Assembly (NCBI RefSeq): GCF_003545805.1
Contig: NZ_NMQR01000015.1
Location: forward strand, 1-64,000
Length of the DNA stretch: 64,000 bases
Direction of reading: 5' to 3'
DNA from: Photorhabdus sp. CRCIA-P01
GTDB taxonomy: Bacteria; Pseudomonadota; Gammaproteobacteria; Enterobacterales; Enterobacteriaceae
Below, piece by piece: positions 21,670 to 32,467 of the stretch. The notes beneath the pieces were generated by a model. The model had not been told where the DNA came from and made no database searches. It saw nothing but the letters and a program-made list of their open reading frames with translations. Every line of letters begins with the position of its first letter. Positions within the stretch are counted from its first letter, which is position 1. Made by a program: the position numbers and the translations under genes.

Positions 21670-21688
21670 TGTAGGTACTGTACCCACA
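21670..21688. promoter_or_regulatory. Near-perfect palindrome, candidate HicB operator O2
   Basis: TGTAGGTAC-T-GTACCCACA, one mismatch between arms. Its centre is 42 bp from O1, about four helical turns. TTGACA at 21653-21658 lies between the two sites, so O2 would cover the -10 region of a hicA promoter. This fits autorepression by the RHH antitoxin. Confidence 0.6.
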
Positions 21689-21709
21689 CGTCAACAAAAT
21701 GGGGGATTG

Positions 21710-21898
21710 ATGAGCAGTGCAGAGTTAATAAAACACTTGATAGCAGACGGATGGGTTAAGACCAGACAAGACGGTAGTCACGTCACTTTAACTAAATCCG
21801 GTGTTGCGAAAATAATCACAATACCGCACCCAAGAAAGGACGCATCAAAAGGGGTTATCCGGCAGGCGCAAAATATTTCAGGACTGAAATTACTATGA
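21710..21898 (+). CDS. hicA: HicA-family mRNA interferase toxin
   Basis: Small dsRBD-fold toxin that cleaves mRNA independently of ribosomes and is held inactive by HicB. The ATG at 21710 after GGGGGATTG gives 62 residues: MSSAELIKHLIADGWVK, then RQDGSHVTLTKSG with the catalytic His in GSHV, and IITIPHPRKDASKGVIRQA at the C-terminal half. An in-frame upstream start at 21653 adds unrelated residues across the operator and is unlikely. hicB begins 63 bp downstream. Both genes lie between two phage tail gene fragments that read the opposite way. Confidence 0.9.
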   Translation: MSSAELIKHLIADGWVKTRQDGSHVTLTKSGVAKIITIPHPRKDASKGVIRQAQNISGLKLL

Positions 21899-21961
21899 TA
21901 AAGGGCGCGGTTATACCGCGCCTTCTCTGCAAAGTTCATCATCAAATTAAAAGGTAATACT

Positions 21962-22369
21962 ATGATTTATCCACTCTTTATATTTAAAACAGAAAATGGG
22001 TTTGATGGTTACTTCCCCGATGTTGAGGGCTGCTTTTTTGCGGGTAACACTTTAGAGGATGTTATCCGTGATGCAGAAAAAGCATTCGCACAACACATGG
22101 GAGTTTTAACCGAACACGGCGGCTATATCCCTGCCCCCAAAGACTCATCCGATTACATCGGTGATCCTCGCTTGTCTGAAGATGGAGGAGTTATAGCCCT
22201 CATTGAATTAGACCCTGCGAAATATGAGTCAAAGGCCATCAAGTTCAATTTAACTATGCCTGGCAATCTATTAACTGCTATAGATCGCTACATTGAGGAA
22301 AACGGACACTATAAAAATCGCTCTGCTTTTCTCGCTGAATTAGCCAGAAAGGAAATAGCTCATCACTAA
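21962..22369 (+). CDS. hicB: HicB-family antitoxin
   Basis: Antitoxin of 135 residues with two parts. The N-terminal partial RNase-H-like HicB domain (about 1-75) includes GFDGYFPDVEGCFFAGNTLE and binds HicA. The C-terminal ribbon-helix-helix segment (about 90-133: KFNLTMPGNLLTAIDRYIEE, NRSAFLAELARKEI) binds DNA. An SD (AAAGG) precedes the ATG. The RHH domain and the two palindromes upstream of hicA make autorepression likely. Confidence 0.92.
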   Translation: MIYPLFIFKTENGFDGYFPDVEGCFFAGNTLEDVIRDAEKAFAQHMGVLTEHGGYIPAPKDSSDYIGDPRLSEDGGVIALIELDPAKYESKAIKFNLTMPGNLLTAIDRYIEENGHYKNRSAFLAELARKEIAHH

Positions 22370-22409
22370 CAAGTTAGGGCGGGAAACTGCCCTAAATAAG
22401 ATGCCGTGA

Positions 22410-22664
22410 TCACTGTTGAGCTTCGGTATATATCCCAGCTGAAATGATTGCACCGCCAATTTCTCGCGTTCCATATAAGACAGGAACGGGATTCCCTTGC
22501 GCTGTCGTGTTAACCGGAACATTACCCTGATTTTGTACCTGCGTTTGGCTATTATCATCCGGCGTTATTCCTGCGGCGATAGCCGGATAAAGGGGATAAA
22601 CGGCGGTAAGGTAAATTAAAAGATAACTCGTGGCCCTGACCAACGGGGTGCTGCGCTTATCCAT
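22410..22664 (-). pseudogene. Chimeric remnant: TpsA signal region joined to phage tail protein I C-terminus
   Basis: An 84-codon frame made of two unrelated parts. Residues 1-50 (RSTPLVRATSYLLIYLTAVY, then PAIAAGITPDDN, TQVQNQGNVPV) look like the signal peptide and first residues of a two-partner-secretion exoprotein of the haemagglutinin/haemolysin type. Residues 52-84 (NTTAQGNPVPVLYGTREIGG, ending AGIYTEAQQ) match the C-terminal end of lambda-type tail assembly protein I, which normally finishes just before J. The join is near 22511 at a shared NVPV/GNPVPV-like stretch. It would be exported if expressed, but it is most likely recombination debris. Confidence 0.6.
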
Positions 22665-23247
22665 CGTACTCTCTCTTTTCTTAAGTTAATCGGGCTTAGG
22701 TGATGAAACGGTAATCTTTTCATAAAAAAAATTGATAATTTGATAGTAACACAAGCAAACTATTCTAATGTATGATTAATTTCTTGCCTGAATAAATAGT
22801 ACGAAACACGATCAACACTGAGTTATTTAATCCTGATAATGGGGAATTCGATGTATTAAATGCTAGGAAGTGGCGATAAGGATGGAAATACTCTTTTTTT
22901 GCACCAATAACAATTCTTTTAATTTTTTAATGGTATTACACCTCCAACCCAGCAGGTGTGGGGCATTCTGCTTATGTATTTGGGAATATTTTTAAATGGA
23001 TTAGTCAACAACCAGAGGCGGATAAAACATTTTTTTATTGCTATCCTTATATAAACCAATCCCAAACACACTTTAAAGTTATATTCTCTATTTCTAATTA
23101 ACATCTTGCTGTTATAGATCCATGTATCTAACATACTCAGCCAGAACCATTGCATTGAATTTTTTACCGGCAGTTTTGTCTATAATAACAGTCCGAATGA
23201 GTTGATTATTACAATAACTGCCTGCTGGAGTTGAGAAGGATTATTCC
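22665..23247. other. Region between phage debris and phoP
   Basis: 583 bp containing one coding-like fragment (22931-23101) and presumably the phoP promoter. No convincing pair of GTTTA PhoP half-sites was found. Confidence 0.4.
22931..23101 (+). pseudogene. Unidentified coding-like fragment without a start
   Basis: A 56-codon open stretch directly after a stop codon, with no start and protein-like composition: YYTSNPAGVGHSAYVFGNIF, KWISQQPEADKTFFYCYPYI and a natural-looking end HFKVIFSISN. I do not recognise the family. It may be the 3' end of a lost accessory gene. Chance cannot be excluded. Confidence 0.35.
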
Positions 23248-23916
23248 ATGCGGATATTGATCGTTGAAGACAACATGTTACTGCGTCACCATTTAACAGT
23301 ACAGCTTCGGGACACCGGTCATCTAGTTGATGCCGCTGCAAATGCCAAAGAAGCCGATTACTATCTGGTCGAGAGCGAACCCGATATTGCCATTGTTGAT
23401 CTTGGTTTGCCCGGAGAAGATGGTTTGAGTTTGATCCGTCGCTGGCGCCAAAAAGATGAAAAACTCCCCATTCTTGTTTTGACCGCCCGCGAAAGCTGGC
23501 AAGAAAAAGTCACGGTTCTTGATGCAGGAGCAGATGATTATGTTACCAAGCCCTTTCATCTTGAGGAAATTATTGCCCGTATGCAGGCACTCCTACGCCG
23601 TAATAATGGGCTGGTTTCTCAGATTATTGAATTCCCGCCTTTCAAAATCGATCTGTCACGCAAAGAGTTAACAGTTTACGGGGAGAATGTCAGGCTAACA
23701 GCGTTTGAATACCGAATCATTGAAATACTGATGTGTAATAGCGACAAAGTGGTTACTAAAGAGTCATTAATGCGCCAATTATATCCCGATGCTGAACTAC
23801 GCGAAGGTCACTCCATCGATGTCTTAATCGGCCGACTAAGAAAAAAAATATTAGATATTTGGCCTTATGAAGCTATCGTGACTGTCCGGGGCCAAGGCTA
23901 TCGCTTTGATGTTTAA
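23248..23916 (+). CDS. phoP: Response regulator PhoP
   Basis: OmpR-family transcription factor of the Mg2+/antimicrobial-peptide two-component system. The 222-residue product has a receiver domain (1-115) with acidic pocket E7/D8, phospho-acceptor D51 ([13 protein letters not shown]), a Thr in LVLTARE and the switch Lys in YVTKPFH. A winged-helix DNA-binding domain (about 128-222) ends [10 protein letters not shown]. phoQ overlaps its end by 8 bp. The pair lies between purB and roxA as in E. coli, separated from purB by phage debris. Confidence 0.98.
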   Translation: MRILIVEDNMLLRHHLTVQLRDTGHLVDAAANAKEADYYLVESEPDIAIVDLGLPGEDGLSLIRRWRQKDEKLPILVLTARESWQEKVTVLDAGADDYVTKPFHLEEIIARMQALLRRNNGLVSQIIEFPPFKIDLSRKELTVYGENVRLTAFEYRIIEILMCNSDKVVTKESLMRQLYPDAELREGHSIDVLIGRLRKKILDIWPYEAIVTVRGQGYRFDV

Positions 23917-25399
23917 AACTTTCATGGGTAAAAAAGTGCTTAAGCACAAAAAACAGCCTTTCTCACTCCGTACCCGGTTTTTAATGGCAACTGCTGCGGT
24001 TATTCTTGCGCTTACCATGTCTTACGGTATTGTTGCCATTGTCGGTTATCTGGTCAGTTTTGATAAAACCGCTTATACACTACTACGCAGTCAGAGTAAT
24101 CTATTTTTCAGTCTTGCTCAGTGGAATAACAATAAGCTGGATATTTCAGTACCACCTAATTTCACACTGAATAACCCATCATTAGTTCTGATTTATAACA
24201 ACAAAGGAACCATCCTCTGGCGTCAACGCCATATCCCAAAAGTCGAAAACTCTATTCCTAATGAATGGTTAAAAGAAGACGGTTTATATGAACTGGATAC
24301 TGACCTAAAAAGCAGCCGCGATTTGCTAAAAAACTCGGCTAACACACAAGGACAACTAGGTAAACTTAATGCACTTGACGAAAATGAAGATAATGAGCTA
24401 ACCCACTCCGTTTCTGTCAACAGATATAGTGCGACAGCTCATTTGCCAGCATTAACGATTGTCGTCATCGATACCATTCCACAGGATTTACAAAAAACGG
24501 TTCTGGTGTGGGAATGGTTCGGTTATGTATTAATTGCCAATCTTATTCTGGTTATCCCATTAATCTGGCTGGCCGCACACTGGAGTTTACGGCCAATTAA
24601 ATCGCTTATTCATCAGATCAGTTCATTAGAAAAAGGTGAACGGGAAAAGCTGGATGAAAATCCACCGGCGGAGCTGCGGGGGCTGGTTCGTAACCTTAAT
24701 GTGTTGCTCAATAATGAACGCAACCGCTATACAAAATACCGAACAACACTGGCTGATCTGACACACAGCTTGAAAACGCCACTGGCTGTTTTACAATCAA
24801 CTCTCCGTTCTTTGCGTGACAGCAAACAAATGACTATTCAACAGGCAGAACCTATCATGCTTGAGCAAATTGGCCGTATTTCTCAGCAAATAGGCTATTA
24901 TCTGCACCGTGCCAGTATGCGTGGTGAGCACAGCACCATTATGCGGAAAGTCTCTTCTGTTCCTGCTTTACTAGATAGCCTGTGCAGCGCTTTAACAAAA
25001 GTCTATCAGCGTAAAGGTGTCAGTCTCACATTAGATGTCTCACCGGAGATCACCTGGCTCGGTGAGAAAAATGACTTTATGGAAGTCATGGGTAATGTGC
25101 TGGACAATGCCTGTAAGTACTGCCTTAAATTTGTTGAGATCTCTGTGACGATTGATCACGATTCGGTAATGATTATTGTCAATGACGATGGTCGAGGGGT
25201 ACCAATTGAAAAATGGGACATGATTTTCCAGCGAGGTCAACGTGTTGATACTTTGAAGCCTGGTCAAGGGCTTGGATTGTCAATTGCTTCTGAAATTATC
25301 GAACAATATAAAGGCGATATCAGTATCAGTGACAGTCCACTTGGTGGCGCCAGAATTTGCGTTATATTCCGATGCCAGCAAATTAATGATGATGATTAG
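23909..25399 (+). CDS. phoQ: Sensor histidine kinase PhoQ
   Basis: Inner-membrane sensor of low divalent cations, acid pH and cationic peptides. The first transmembrane helix is at about residues 26-50 ([20 protein letters not shown]) and the second at about 205-225. The periplasmic PDC-like domain between them carries an acidic patch (DENEDNE, about 157-163) that is less uniformly acidic than the E. coli EDDDDAE stretch. HAMP, the HisKA H-box [12 protein letters not shown] (about H286) and the HATPase N and G boxes ([22 protein letters not shown]) follow. An ATG at 23909 inside the phoP end is used; a TTG three bases earlier is less likely. Confidence 0.97.
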   Translation: MFKTFMGKKVLKHKKQPFSLRTRFLMATAAVILALTMSYGIVAIVGYLVSFDKTAYTLLRSQSNLFFSLAQWNNNKLDISVPPNFTLNNPSLVLIYNNKGTILWRQRHIPKVENSIPNEWLKEDGLYELDTDLKSSRDLLKNSANTQGQLGKLNALDENEDNELTHSVSVNRYSATAHLPALTIVVIDTIPQDLQKTVLVWEWFGYVLIANLILVIPLIWLAAHWSLRPIKSLIHQISSLEKGEREKLDENPPAELRGLVRNLNVLLNNERNRYTKYRTTLADLTHSLKTPLAVLQSTLRSLRDSKQMTIQQAEPIMLEQIGRISQQIGYYLHRASMRGEHSTIMRKVSSVPALLDSLCSALTKVYQRKGVSLTLDVSPEITWLGEKNDFMEVMGNVLDNACKYCLKFVEISVTIDHDSVMIIVNDDGRGVPIEKWDMIFQRGQRVDTLKPGQGLGLSIASEIIEQYKGDISISDSPLGGARICVIFRCQQINDDD

Positions 25400-25482
25400 T
25401 TAAATATGCCAGTGTAGTCTGATACTGAGTTTAACTATTCGTTATAATACCCTGAAATTCACTTCACACTCAGGATGTCACT

Positions 25483-26604
25483 ATGGACTATCAGTTGAAT
25501 CTGGACTGGCAGGCATTTTTGCATAATCATTGGCAAAAACGGCCTTTACTGATTAAACAAGGCTTCCGTCAATTCATTGATCCCCTTACTCCCGATGAAT
25601 TAGCGGGTCTGGCTATGGAAAATGAAGTTGACTGCCGCTTAGTCAGCCAGAAAAATGGCCGTTGGGATGTCTCTCATGGTCCATTCGAAAGTTACGATCA
25701 TTTAGGTGAAAAAGAGTGGTCACTGCTGGTACAAGCGGTTAATCACTGGCACCATCCTTCCGCCGCATTAATGCAACCATTCCGCGTATTATCTGACTGG
25801 CGGATAGACGATCTGATGGTGTCCTTCTCCGTTCCCGGTGGTAGTGTTGGTCCACATCTAGACCAATACGATGTGTTTATCATTCAAGGAATGGGCCGCC
25901 GTCGCTGGCGCATTGGGGAAAAGCTACCAATGGAACAGCGCTGCCCTCACCCCGATCTATTACAGGTCGATCCCTTTAATGCCATTATTGACGAAGAGAT
26001 GGAACCAGGCGATATTCTCTACATCCCACCTGGATTTCCGCATGAAGGTTATGCCATCGAAGATTCACTAAATTATTCAGTTGGTTTCCGTGCCCCAAAT
26101 TCCCGAGAACTGTTCAGTGGCTTCGCCGATTATGTACTGGCTAATGATTTAGGCAGCTATCGTTATTGCGATCCCAATCTGACTTTCCGCGAAAATCCGG
26201 CGCTGGTCCAGCCGCATGAACTATCAGCGCTACACGCCATGATGAATGAGTTATTGGCACAGCCTGACACTTTCCAGCAATGGTTTGGTGAATTCATTTC
26301 TCAGTCACGGCATGAACTTGATATTGCTCCACCCGAGCCACCCTATGAAAGTGATGAAATTTATGAATTAATGAAACAAGGTGAAAATCTCCACCGTCTT
26401 AACGGATTACGGGTTATAAGGGTTGGTGATCAGTGCTTTGTTAACGGTGAATTAATAGAGACACCTCATATTAAAGCCGCTGATGTTCTTTGCCACTATT
26501 ATGAGATTAATGCAGAAATGCTGGGTGAAGCGATAGATGATGTGCGTTTTATCAGCCTGCTCACTGCATTGGTCAACAGTGGCTACTGGTACTTTAATGA
26601 TTAA
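25483..26604 (+). CDS. roxA: Ribosomal protein uL16 arginine hydroxylase RoxA
   Basis: JmjC-type Fe(II)/2-oxoglutarate oxygenase that hydroxylates Arg81 of ribosomal protein L16 in E. coli (YcfD). The iron triad H125, D127 (PHLDQYD) and H187 (PGFPHEGYA) sits at the same numbers as in E. coli. The N-terminal half is the JmjC barrel, followed by a dimerisation region and a winged-helix-like C-terminal domain. Length is 373. It lies downstream of phoQ with an 83-bp gap and probably its own promoter. Confidence 0.96.
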   Translation: MDYQLNLDWQAFLHNHWQKRPLLIKQGFRQFIDPLTPDELAGLAMENEVDCRLVSQKNGRWDVSHGPFESYDHLGEKEWSLLVQAVNHWHHPSAALMQPFRVLSDWRIDDLMVSFSVPGGSVGPHLDQYDVFIIQGMGRRRWRIGEKLPMEQRCPHPDLLQVDPFNAIIDEEMEPGDILYIPPGFPHEGYAIEDSLNYSVGFRAPNSRELFSGFADYVLANDLGSYRYCDPNLTFRENPALVQPHELSALHAMMNELLAQPDTFQQWFGEFISQSRHELDIAPPEPPYESDEIYELMKQGENLHRLNGLRVIRVGDQCFVNGELIETPHIKAADVLCHYYEINAEMLGEAIDDVRFISLLTALVNSGYWYFND

Positions 26605-26668
26605 TGTATCATCACAAAAGGTGACCCTTTAAATAATTCCGTGTCACTTCTCACCCGGTTATTACCTC

Positions 26669-26706
26669 ACTGCCTTTTAATCAGATCTTCCGATTAAGAG
26701 GCAGTT
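26669..26706 (+). terminator. Terminator-like hairpin between roxA and pepT
   Basis: CTGCC-TTTTAATC pairs with GATTAAG-AGGCAG with one bulge. The genes are convergent, so it could serve either transcript. The U-tract is poor. Confidence 0.55.
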
Positions 26707-26874
26707 ATCGAAAGTTGTCTTAATAGTCATTGCTTTAATCATCGTTATATCCACCTGAGAAAATTTTAAATATCGTTAAACTCGATTGAATACCATTTAA
26801 CTCATGGAAAAGTGACTGGCATATTTATCAGCCAGGTCACCTCCACGTAAATGCAAAAACTTGTGGCGCCAGGA

Positions 26875-28134
26875 TTAGTGTAAAGCTCTTGTAGTTTTCT
26901 CAACTTTTTTAGACAACAGTGCCGTTAATTCAGCAATACGCATGACAACACTCACAGCCTGTTCCATTCCCTCCAATGAAACAAATTCATGCTTGCCATG
27001 ATAATTATACCCTCCCATGAATATATTTGGGCAAGGCAAACCACGGAATGACAATTGTGCCCCATCAGTACCACCACGAATGGGTTTAATAACGGGTTCA
27101 ATATTACAATCCAGCATTGCCTGTTTGGCGATCTCAATAACATGCGGATATTTGATCACTTCATCATACATATTGTAATAATTGTCATTGATAGTCAGTT
27201 CGATACAACAGCCAGGATGCAACCCTTCACCGGCTTTTTCAGCAATTTTAATCATCTTCCTTTTACGTTCTTCGAAGTTATTCCGATCAAAATCACGAAT
27301 GATATAGTGCATTTCAGCACATTCAACCGTGCCTTTAATACGTTGCAAATGATAGAAGCCTTCATATCCATCGGTATGTTCCGGTGTCTCTTCCGATGGT
27401 AATGCCTGATGGATATGGATCGCCAGCGATAAGGCATTGATCATCACATTTTTAGCACTACCAGAGTGAACATTATTGCCAACAATCTTAACGGTTACTA
27501 CCGCTGCATTGAAATTTTCAAATGCCAGTTCACCTACACCACCACCATCTACGGTGTATGCCCACTGAGCATCAAATGAATTAATATCAAAGTAACGTGA
27601 TCCCTTACCTATCTCCTCATCAGGTGTAAACGCAATCCGAATATCACCATGTAAGATATTGCTATTTTTCAGACGAACCATTGCCGTAATGATTTCTGCA
27701 ATACCCGCTTTATCATCAGCACCAAGCAATGTTTTACCATCGGTGGTAATCAGTGTTTTCCCCAACATGTTATGCAAGATAGGAAACATAACCGGCGATA
27801 ACACTTCATTACCCGCACCCAAAGCAATTTCACCACCTCGATAATTTTCCAGCATTTGTGGACTTACATTTTTTCCAGAGAAATCAGGTGAAGTATCAAG
27901 GTGAGCAATAAAACCGATAACAGGTACAGGCCAAGATGTATTAGCAGGTAATGTTGCCATAACACAGCCATGAGAATCCTGTACCACATTGGAAAAACCT
28001 AATTCAATCAACTCCTGTTTCAGCGCTTTGGCGAGTTCGAGCTGCCCATGACTACTGGGAATCGTCTTTGCTGACGGCTTTGACTGAGTATCAAAAGATA
28101 TGTATTTAAAAAAACGTTCTAGTAATCTGTCCAT
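26875..28134 (-). CDS. pepT: Peptidase T (tripeptide aminopeptidase)
   Basis: Cytosolic M20-family zinc aminopeptidase that removes the N-terminal residue from tripeptides. Metal-site motifs are present: [41 protein letters not shown] and the C-terminal [11 protein letters not shown]. The 419-residue length is slightly longer than E. coli PepT (408), with extra residues at the C-terminus. In E. coli potABCD lies next to it; no pot genes are present here, and cobB follows on the same strand. Confidence 0.96.
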   Translation of the reverse strand: MDRLLERFFKYISFDTQSKPSAKTIPSSHGQLELAKALKQELIELGFSNVVQDSHGCVMATLPANTSWPVPVIGFIAHLDTSPDFSGKNVSPQMLENYRGGEIALGAGNEVLSPVMFPILHNMLGKTLITTDGKTLLGADDKAGIAEIITAMVRLKNSNILHGDIRIAFTPDEEIGKGSRYFDINSFDAQWAYTVDGGGVGELAFENFNAAVVTVKIVGNNVHSGSAKNVMINALSLAIHIHQALPSEETPEHTDGYEGFYHLQRIKGTVECAEMHYIIRDFDRNNFEERKRKMIKIAEKAGEGLHPGCCIELTINDNYYNMYDEVIKYPHVIEIAKQAMLDCNIEPVIKPIRGGTDGAQLSFRGLPCPNIFMGGYNYHGKHEFVSLEGMEQAVSVVMRIAELTALLSKKVEKTTRALH

Positions 28135-28188
28135 TATTCTCTTCCCCAGGGATTTTGTTACCCATTATGAGGAAGAGAAACACAATAA

Positions 28189-29031
28189 TTATTGCGTCAA
28201 ATCAGCTTTAAATTCTTTAATACTATCAATTAACCTTCGAGCATACTCATCTACTATCTTACTGGCTGGTCCATAATGCTTTTCATCGAATAAACTTTCT
28301 ACCTGACTCGGTTCTAGATTCAGCTCTACCGTGCGCGCCCCAGCTAGTTTAGCTTCATGTACAAATCCAGCCGCAGGATAAACATGACCAGAGGTACCAA
28401 TAGCGATAAAAATATCTGCCTGAGCCAGAGCAGAGTAGATCTGTTCCATCTCCAAAGGCATTTCACCAAACCAAACGACATGTGGACGCAATGGCGAAGG
28501 GAACTGACAACAATGGCAACGTTCATCTGCCGCCAAGTCGTCTGTCCACTCAAACACTTGCCCAGATTGGCAACAACGAATTTTGAGCAACTCACCATGC
28601 ATATGCACAGTGCGATAACTGCCCGCTTGCTCATGAAGATTATCGATATTCTGGGTAATCAACAAAAAATGATCGCCAAGCTCATGCTCCAGCGCGGCTA
28701 AAGCATAATGCGCTGCGTTCGGTTTTATTTCTGGTTGCTGAAGCTGATGACGCCGAGCATTATAAAATGCCTGCACCAATTCTGGATCTTTCTGAAAACC
28801 TTCAGGTGTAGCAACATCTTCCACCCGATGTTCTTCCCACAACCCATCAGAGGAACGGAAAGTCCGAATACCTGATTCAGCCGAAATGCCGGCACCTGTC
28901 AATACCACGATGTAAGGTTTTTTCATATTAAGCGCCAATCGATTATCCCTATAAAAAATCCGGCTACGAAACCTCTGATGCCTCAAACGCTTAACCTTAC
29001 GAAGCCGACTAAGCCGACGACGAACTCGCAT
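28189..29031 (-). CDS. cobB: NAD-dependent protein deacylase CobB (sirtuin, long form)
   Basis: Sirtuin that removes acetyl and succinyl groups from lysines using NAD. The core begins [20 protein letters not shown] with the NAD-binding [15 protein letters not shown]. It continues with the [12 protein letters not shown] and VHMHGELL catalytic-His motifs, zinc-binding Cys pairs (RCCQSG, RCHCCQ), and the Y/R deacylase-type pocket (YNARRHQ). A 35-residue Arg-rich N-terminal extension ([18 protein letters not shown]) matches the long CobB isoform of enterics. The nagK gene that separates cobB from lolE in E. coli is absent. Confidence 0.96.
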   Translation of the reverse strand: MRVRRRLSRLRKVKRLRHQRFRSRIFYRDNRLALNMKKPYIVVLTGAGISAESGIRTFRSSDGLWEEHRVEDVATPEGFQKDPELVQAFYNARRHQLQQPEIKPNAAHYALAALEHELGDHFLLITQNIDNLHEQAGSYRTVHMHGELLKIRCCQSGQVFEWTDDLAADERCHCCQFPSPLRPHVVWFGEMPLEMEQIYSALAQADIFIAIGTSGHVYPAAGFVHEAKLAGARTVELNLEPSQVESLFDEKHYGPASKIVDEYARRLIDSIKEFKADLTQ

Positions 29032-29123
29032 ACTGATTTCCTTTAAGATTTCTTCAATACTGCTTAGGTTTCTGTTTTTTACACCATAACGCTTTTGGTT
29101 AGCTCATGCCAATAATAGATTGA

Positions 29124-30371
29124 TTATTTCCCACTTAAAATTCGTGCCGGATCAAGTCTACTTGCCCGTCTTGCTGGATACCAACTTGCCAGTAAACTCA
29201 AAATCAAAGCCGTCGCCAGAACATACAGAACATCCATGCCATGCAACTCAGATGGCAGGAAATCAATGAAGTAAACATCACCGGAAAGAAATTGATGCCC
29301 GATCAGCTTTTCCAGCCCATGAATAAACGCCGTCAGATTCAGTGATGCCAACACGCCAGCCATAGCACCGACAATACTGCCCGTCATCCCCGTTAGTAAC
29401 CCATACCAGAGAAAAACCGCTCTAACTTGCCTATCTTTAGCGCCGAGAGTTCGCAGGATAGCAATATCACTGCTTTTATCTTTTACCGCCATAATCAGGG
29501 TAGAAACGATATTAAAACATGCCACGCCAATCACCAGAATCATCGCCAGATACATAATGCTACGTACCATCTGAATATCATGATACATATAGCCATAGCT
29601 TCTTATCCAACTACTGATATAGACATATTCCCGTGATGCTTCCCCGGCAGACCTTACCCGTTGATCAGCGGCAAACACATCATCAACCTTGATCGCAATG
29701 CCAGTGATACCTTGCCCATAATCCAAATATTGTTGAGCATCGGCCAAAGGAACCAGAGCCAGACTATGATCAAGCAAGCCGCTCAATCGAAAAATTCCGC
29801 TAACCTGTAAACGAATCCGCTTTGGTTGCAACAGCTTCATTTCGGGATCATTGTTCGGGATCATAACAGTCAACCAATCACCCTGCTTAACTTTCAAAGC
29901 ATTAGCAACTCCCTGTCCCAGAATGACCTGTTGATGACCCGCTTGAAAATTTTGCCAGGCATTATCTTGCACAAACTGGGGTAATGAGCTGACTTGCGAC
30001 TCAGTGGTTAAATCAACTCCTCTCACCTGAACAGCATGCAAGCTGGCACCTTTTTCCATCAATCCAGTGAAAGTAATATAAGGTGAAGCGGCAACCACAC
30101 CGGTGGTGTTTTTTACCCGTTCCAATGCAGGCTGCCACTGTTCAAAAGGCTGATGAACCGTATAGATTTCACCATGAGGAACAACAGACAAAATGCGGTT
30201 TCTCAATTCTCGTTCAAAACCATTCATGGCACTCAAACCAATAATGAGAACAGCGACACCAAGCATAATCCCTAAGGTTGAAATCACTGAAATCAGAGAT
30301 ACCATACCGCCACGGCGGCGCCCACGACTAAATCGCAAGGCAGTGACCAAGGAGAGAGGCAAATTCACCAT
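29124..30371 (-). CDS. lolE: Lipoprotein-releasing ABC transporter permease LolE
   Basis: Inner-membrane subunit of LolCDE, which extracts mature outer-membrane lipoproteins and passes them to LolA. The 415-residue protein has four membrane helices (one N-terminal and three C-terminal, FtsX-like) and a large periplasmic domain. The N-terminus, [27 protein letters not shown], is LolE-like and distinct from LolC. Its ATG overlaps the lolD stop by one base, so translation is coupled. Confidence 0.96.
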   Translation of the reverse strand: MVNLPLSLVTALRFSRGRRRGGMVSLISVISTLGIMLGVAVLIIGLSAMNGFERELRNRILSVVPHGEIYTVHQPFEQWQPALERVKNTTGVVAASPYITFTGLMEKGASLHAVQVRGVDLTTESQVSSLPQFVQDNAWQNFQAGHQQVILGQGVANALKVKQGDWLTVMIPNNDPEMKLLQPKRIRLQVSGIFRLSGLLDHSLALVPLADAQQYLDYGQGITGIAIKVDDVFAADQRVRSAGEASREYVYISSWIRSYGYMYHDIQMVRSIMYLAMILVIGVACFNIVSTLIMAVKDKSSDIAILRTLGAKDRQVRAVFLWYGLLTGMTGSIVGAMAGVLASLNLTAFIHGLEKLIGHQFLSGDVYFIDFLPSELHGMDVLYVLATALILSLLASWYPARRASRLDPARILSGK

Positions 30372-31075
30372 TACAACGCCCCCGCCAGGGTCAATTCATC
30401 CTGTAAATAACCATCACGCATCTCCACCTGACGATTTAATCTACCGGCGAGATTCAAATCATGGGTGACAACCAGAAATGCCGTGCCTTGCTGCCGGTTA
30501 AGCTCACCCAGTAATGCAAAGATGCTATCTGCATTACGTAAATCAAGGTTACCGGTAGGTTCATCCGCTAAAACCAAAGCGGGCTCATTAACCAACGCTC
30601 TGGCAATTGCCACACGCTGGCGTTCACCTCCTGATAATTCTGATGGGCGGTGATGAGCACGCTTCTCCAGACCAACAGCCGCCAGCATTTCTAATGCTTT
30701 CTTCTGTGCCTGACTACGATTTTTACCACCAATTAACAGTGGCATGGCGACATTCTCTATCGCATTAAAATCTGGCAACAGATGGTGAAATTGATAAATA
30801 AAGCCCAATTCATGATTACGCAATTCTGCTCTGGCTCCGGGGGACATTGTATTCAAAGAGTGCCCTTTAAAAAGGACTTCACCAGAAGTCGGTGTATCCA
30901 ACCCACCAAGCAAATGCAGAAGCGTACTCTTACCTGAGCCGGAACTTCCCACAATCGCCATCATTTCACTCTGATTGATAGCAAAAGTGACATTTTTCAG
31001 CACTTCGGTCAGTACTTGCCCTTCCTGATATTTTTTACACAGATTATTACACAACAGTAGTGGTTGATTATTCAT
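30371..31075 (-). CDS. lolD: Lipoprotein-releasing ABC transporter ATPase LolD
   Basis: ATPase subunit of LolCDE. Walker [13 protein letters not shown] signature [15 protein letters not shown], Walker [14 protein letters not shown] and the H-loop VVTHD are intact. The ATG at 31075 gives 234 residues and the normal N-terminus [19 protein letters not shown]. The frame extends upstream to 31210, but that portion lies within lolC and is not conserved. It overlaps the lolC end by 8 bp. Confidence 0.97.
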   Translation of the reverse strand: MNNQPLLLCNNLCKKYQEGQVLTEVLKNVTFAINQSEMMAIVGSSGSGKSTLLHLLGGLDTPTSGEVLFKGHSLNTMSPGARAELRNHELGFIYQFHHLLPDFNAIENVAMPLLIGGKNRSQAQKKALEMLAAVGLEKRAHHRPSELSGGERQRVAIARALVNEPALVLADEPTGNLDLRNADSIFALLGELNRQQGTAFLVVTHDLNLAGRLNRQVEMRDGYLQDELTLAGAL

Positions 31076-32270
31076 AACGCAAAGCCTCAGCAGGTTGGAT
31101 GGCAGCAGCACGCCAAGAAGGATATAACGTAGACAATAGAGCAATCGCCATCGCTGACATTGCGATTGTAGCAACCTGTAACGGCTCAATGGCAACAGGC
31201 AGCTCAACACCTGAGGTCAATAAGCCAATCAGTGGCATTAAGTTATTAAGCTGACTGGAAAGCAGAACACCAAGCCCAGTTCCCAGTAAAGTGCCGATGA
31301 TCCCGGCTCCCGCTCCCTGGATCATAAAAATCGCCATAACCTGACGACGTACCAGTCCCTGTGTCTGCAAAATCGCCACTTCTCCCTGTTTTTCCATTAC
31401 CAGTAAACCAAGCGAAGTGATGATATTGAATGCAGCCACAGCAATAATCAGGCTTAACAATAAGCCCATCATATTTTTTTCCATCCTTACCGCTTGGAAA
31501 AACTCACCTTTACGTTCGCGCCAATCCTTCCACAACAACCCTTCAGGCATGGTTTGTAAGCTCAAACTATCTACAGCCAAGGGTTCTGAGAGATAGAGAC
31601 GCCAGCCAGTAATGTGACCTAGCGGATAGCGCATCAGACGAGCGGCATCTTGCTGATTAACCAGAATCTGCGTGCCATCGACCTCGCTATTAGACGCAAA
31701 AGTGCCAATAACAGTAAATAGACGCTGACTAGGAATACGCCCCATGGGTGTCAACTGACTTGCACCAGGTACCATCAGGCGAATGCGATCACCACGTTTT
31801 ACCCCAAGCTCCCCGGCCAGTCTTTCGCCCAAAATAGCATTGTAGCTACCGGGTGCAAGTTGATGACGATAAGCGCTGGTTAAATATTCAGTCAGCGGCT
31901 CATATTCATCAAAAGTGATACCCAACATCACACCAACACCGACATTCCGGGCGCTTTGCAATACAACATCACCCGTCACCAATGGCGTAATCCTGTTAAC
32001 CTGCTTTAGATCCGCAAGTTCACTGGCAGGATGCGCTTTTGGGTCTAGCGAGTGGTTTACCGACGTCACAACCGCCTGTGGCATAAAGCCAAGAATACTG
32101 GTTTCCAGTGAACGCTCAAAACCATTCATCACGGACAATACTGTAATTAATGCGGCAACACCGAGAGTAATGCCAATTGCTGACAGCCAGGAAACAAACC
32201 GACCAAATTTATCAGCCGCCCGACCACGCATATACCGCAAACCTATAAATAATGAGACAGATTGAAACAT
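31068..32270 (-). CDS. lolC: Lipoprotein-releasing ABC transporter permease LolC
   Basis: Partner permease of LolE; in E. coli its periplasmic Hook region recruits LolA. The 400-residue product has an N-terminal helix near residues 25-48, a periplasmic domain, and three C-terminal helices. The start [20 protein letters not shown] and the end [16 protein letters not shown] are family-typical. It is first in the operon lolC-lolD-lolE and divergent from mfd with about 200 bp between them. Confidence 0.97.
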   Translation of the reverse strand: MFQSVSLFIGLRYMRGRAADKFGRFVSWLSAIGITLGVAALITVLSVMNGFERSLETSILGFMPQAVVTSVNHSLDPKAHPASELADLKQVNRITPLVTGDVVLQSARNVGVGVMLGITFDEYEPLTEYLTSAYRHQLAPGSYNAILGERLAGELGVKRGDRIRLMVPGASQLTPMGRIPSQRLFTVIGTFASNSEVDGTQILVNQQDAARLMRYPLGHITGWRLYLSEPLAVDSLSLQTMPEGLLWKDWRERKGEFFQAVRMEKNMMGLLLSLIIAVAAFNIITSLGLLVMEKQGEVAILQTQGLVRRQVMAIFMIQGAGAGIIGTLLGTGLGVLLSSQLNNLMPLIGLLTSGVELPVAIEPLQVATIAMSAMAIALLSTLYPSWRAAAIQPAEALRYE

Positions 32271-32467
32271 GAAATCTGTTACGCCCCTGTTGCCAAAGCA
32301 AAGTGTTCGGGGATAATAAAGGGTAGTTATATTTTATGGAACCACCAACATCCAGATTCTGTGGTTTTTTTATTTTCTCTCAACCAGCCAGCGTGTTTAC
32401 TCGAAGACCATTATGTATCGAAAGCCTGTTGGGAATGGACTGAATCATAGAGAACACATTTACGCTT

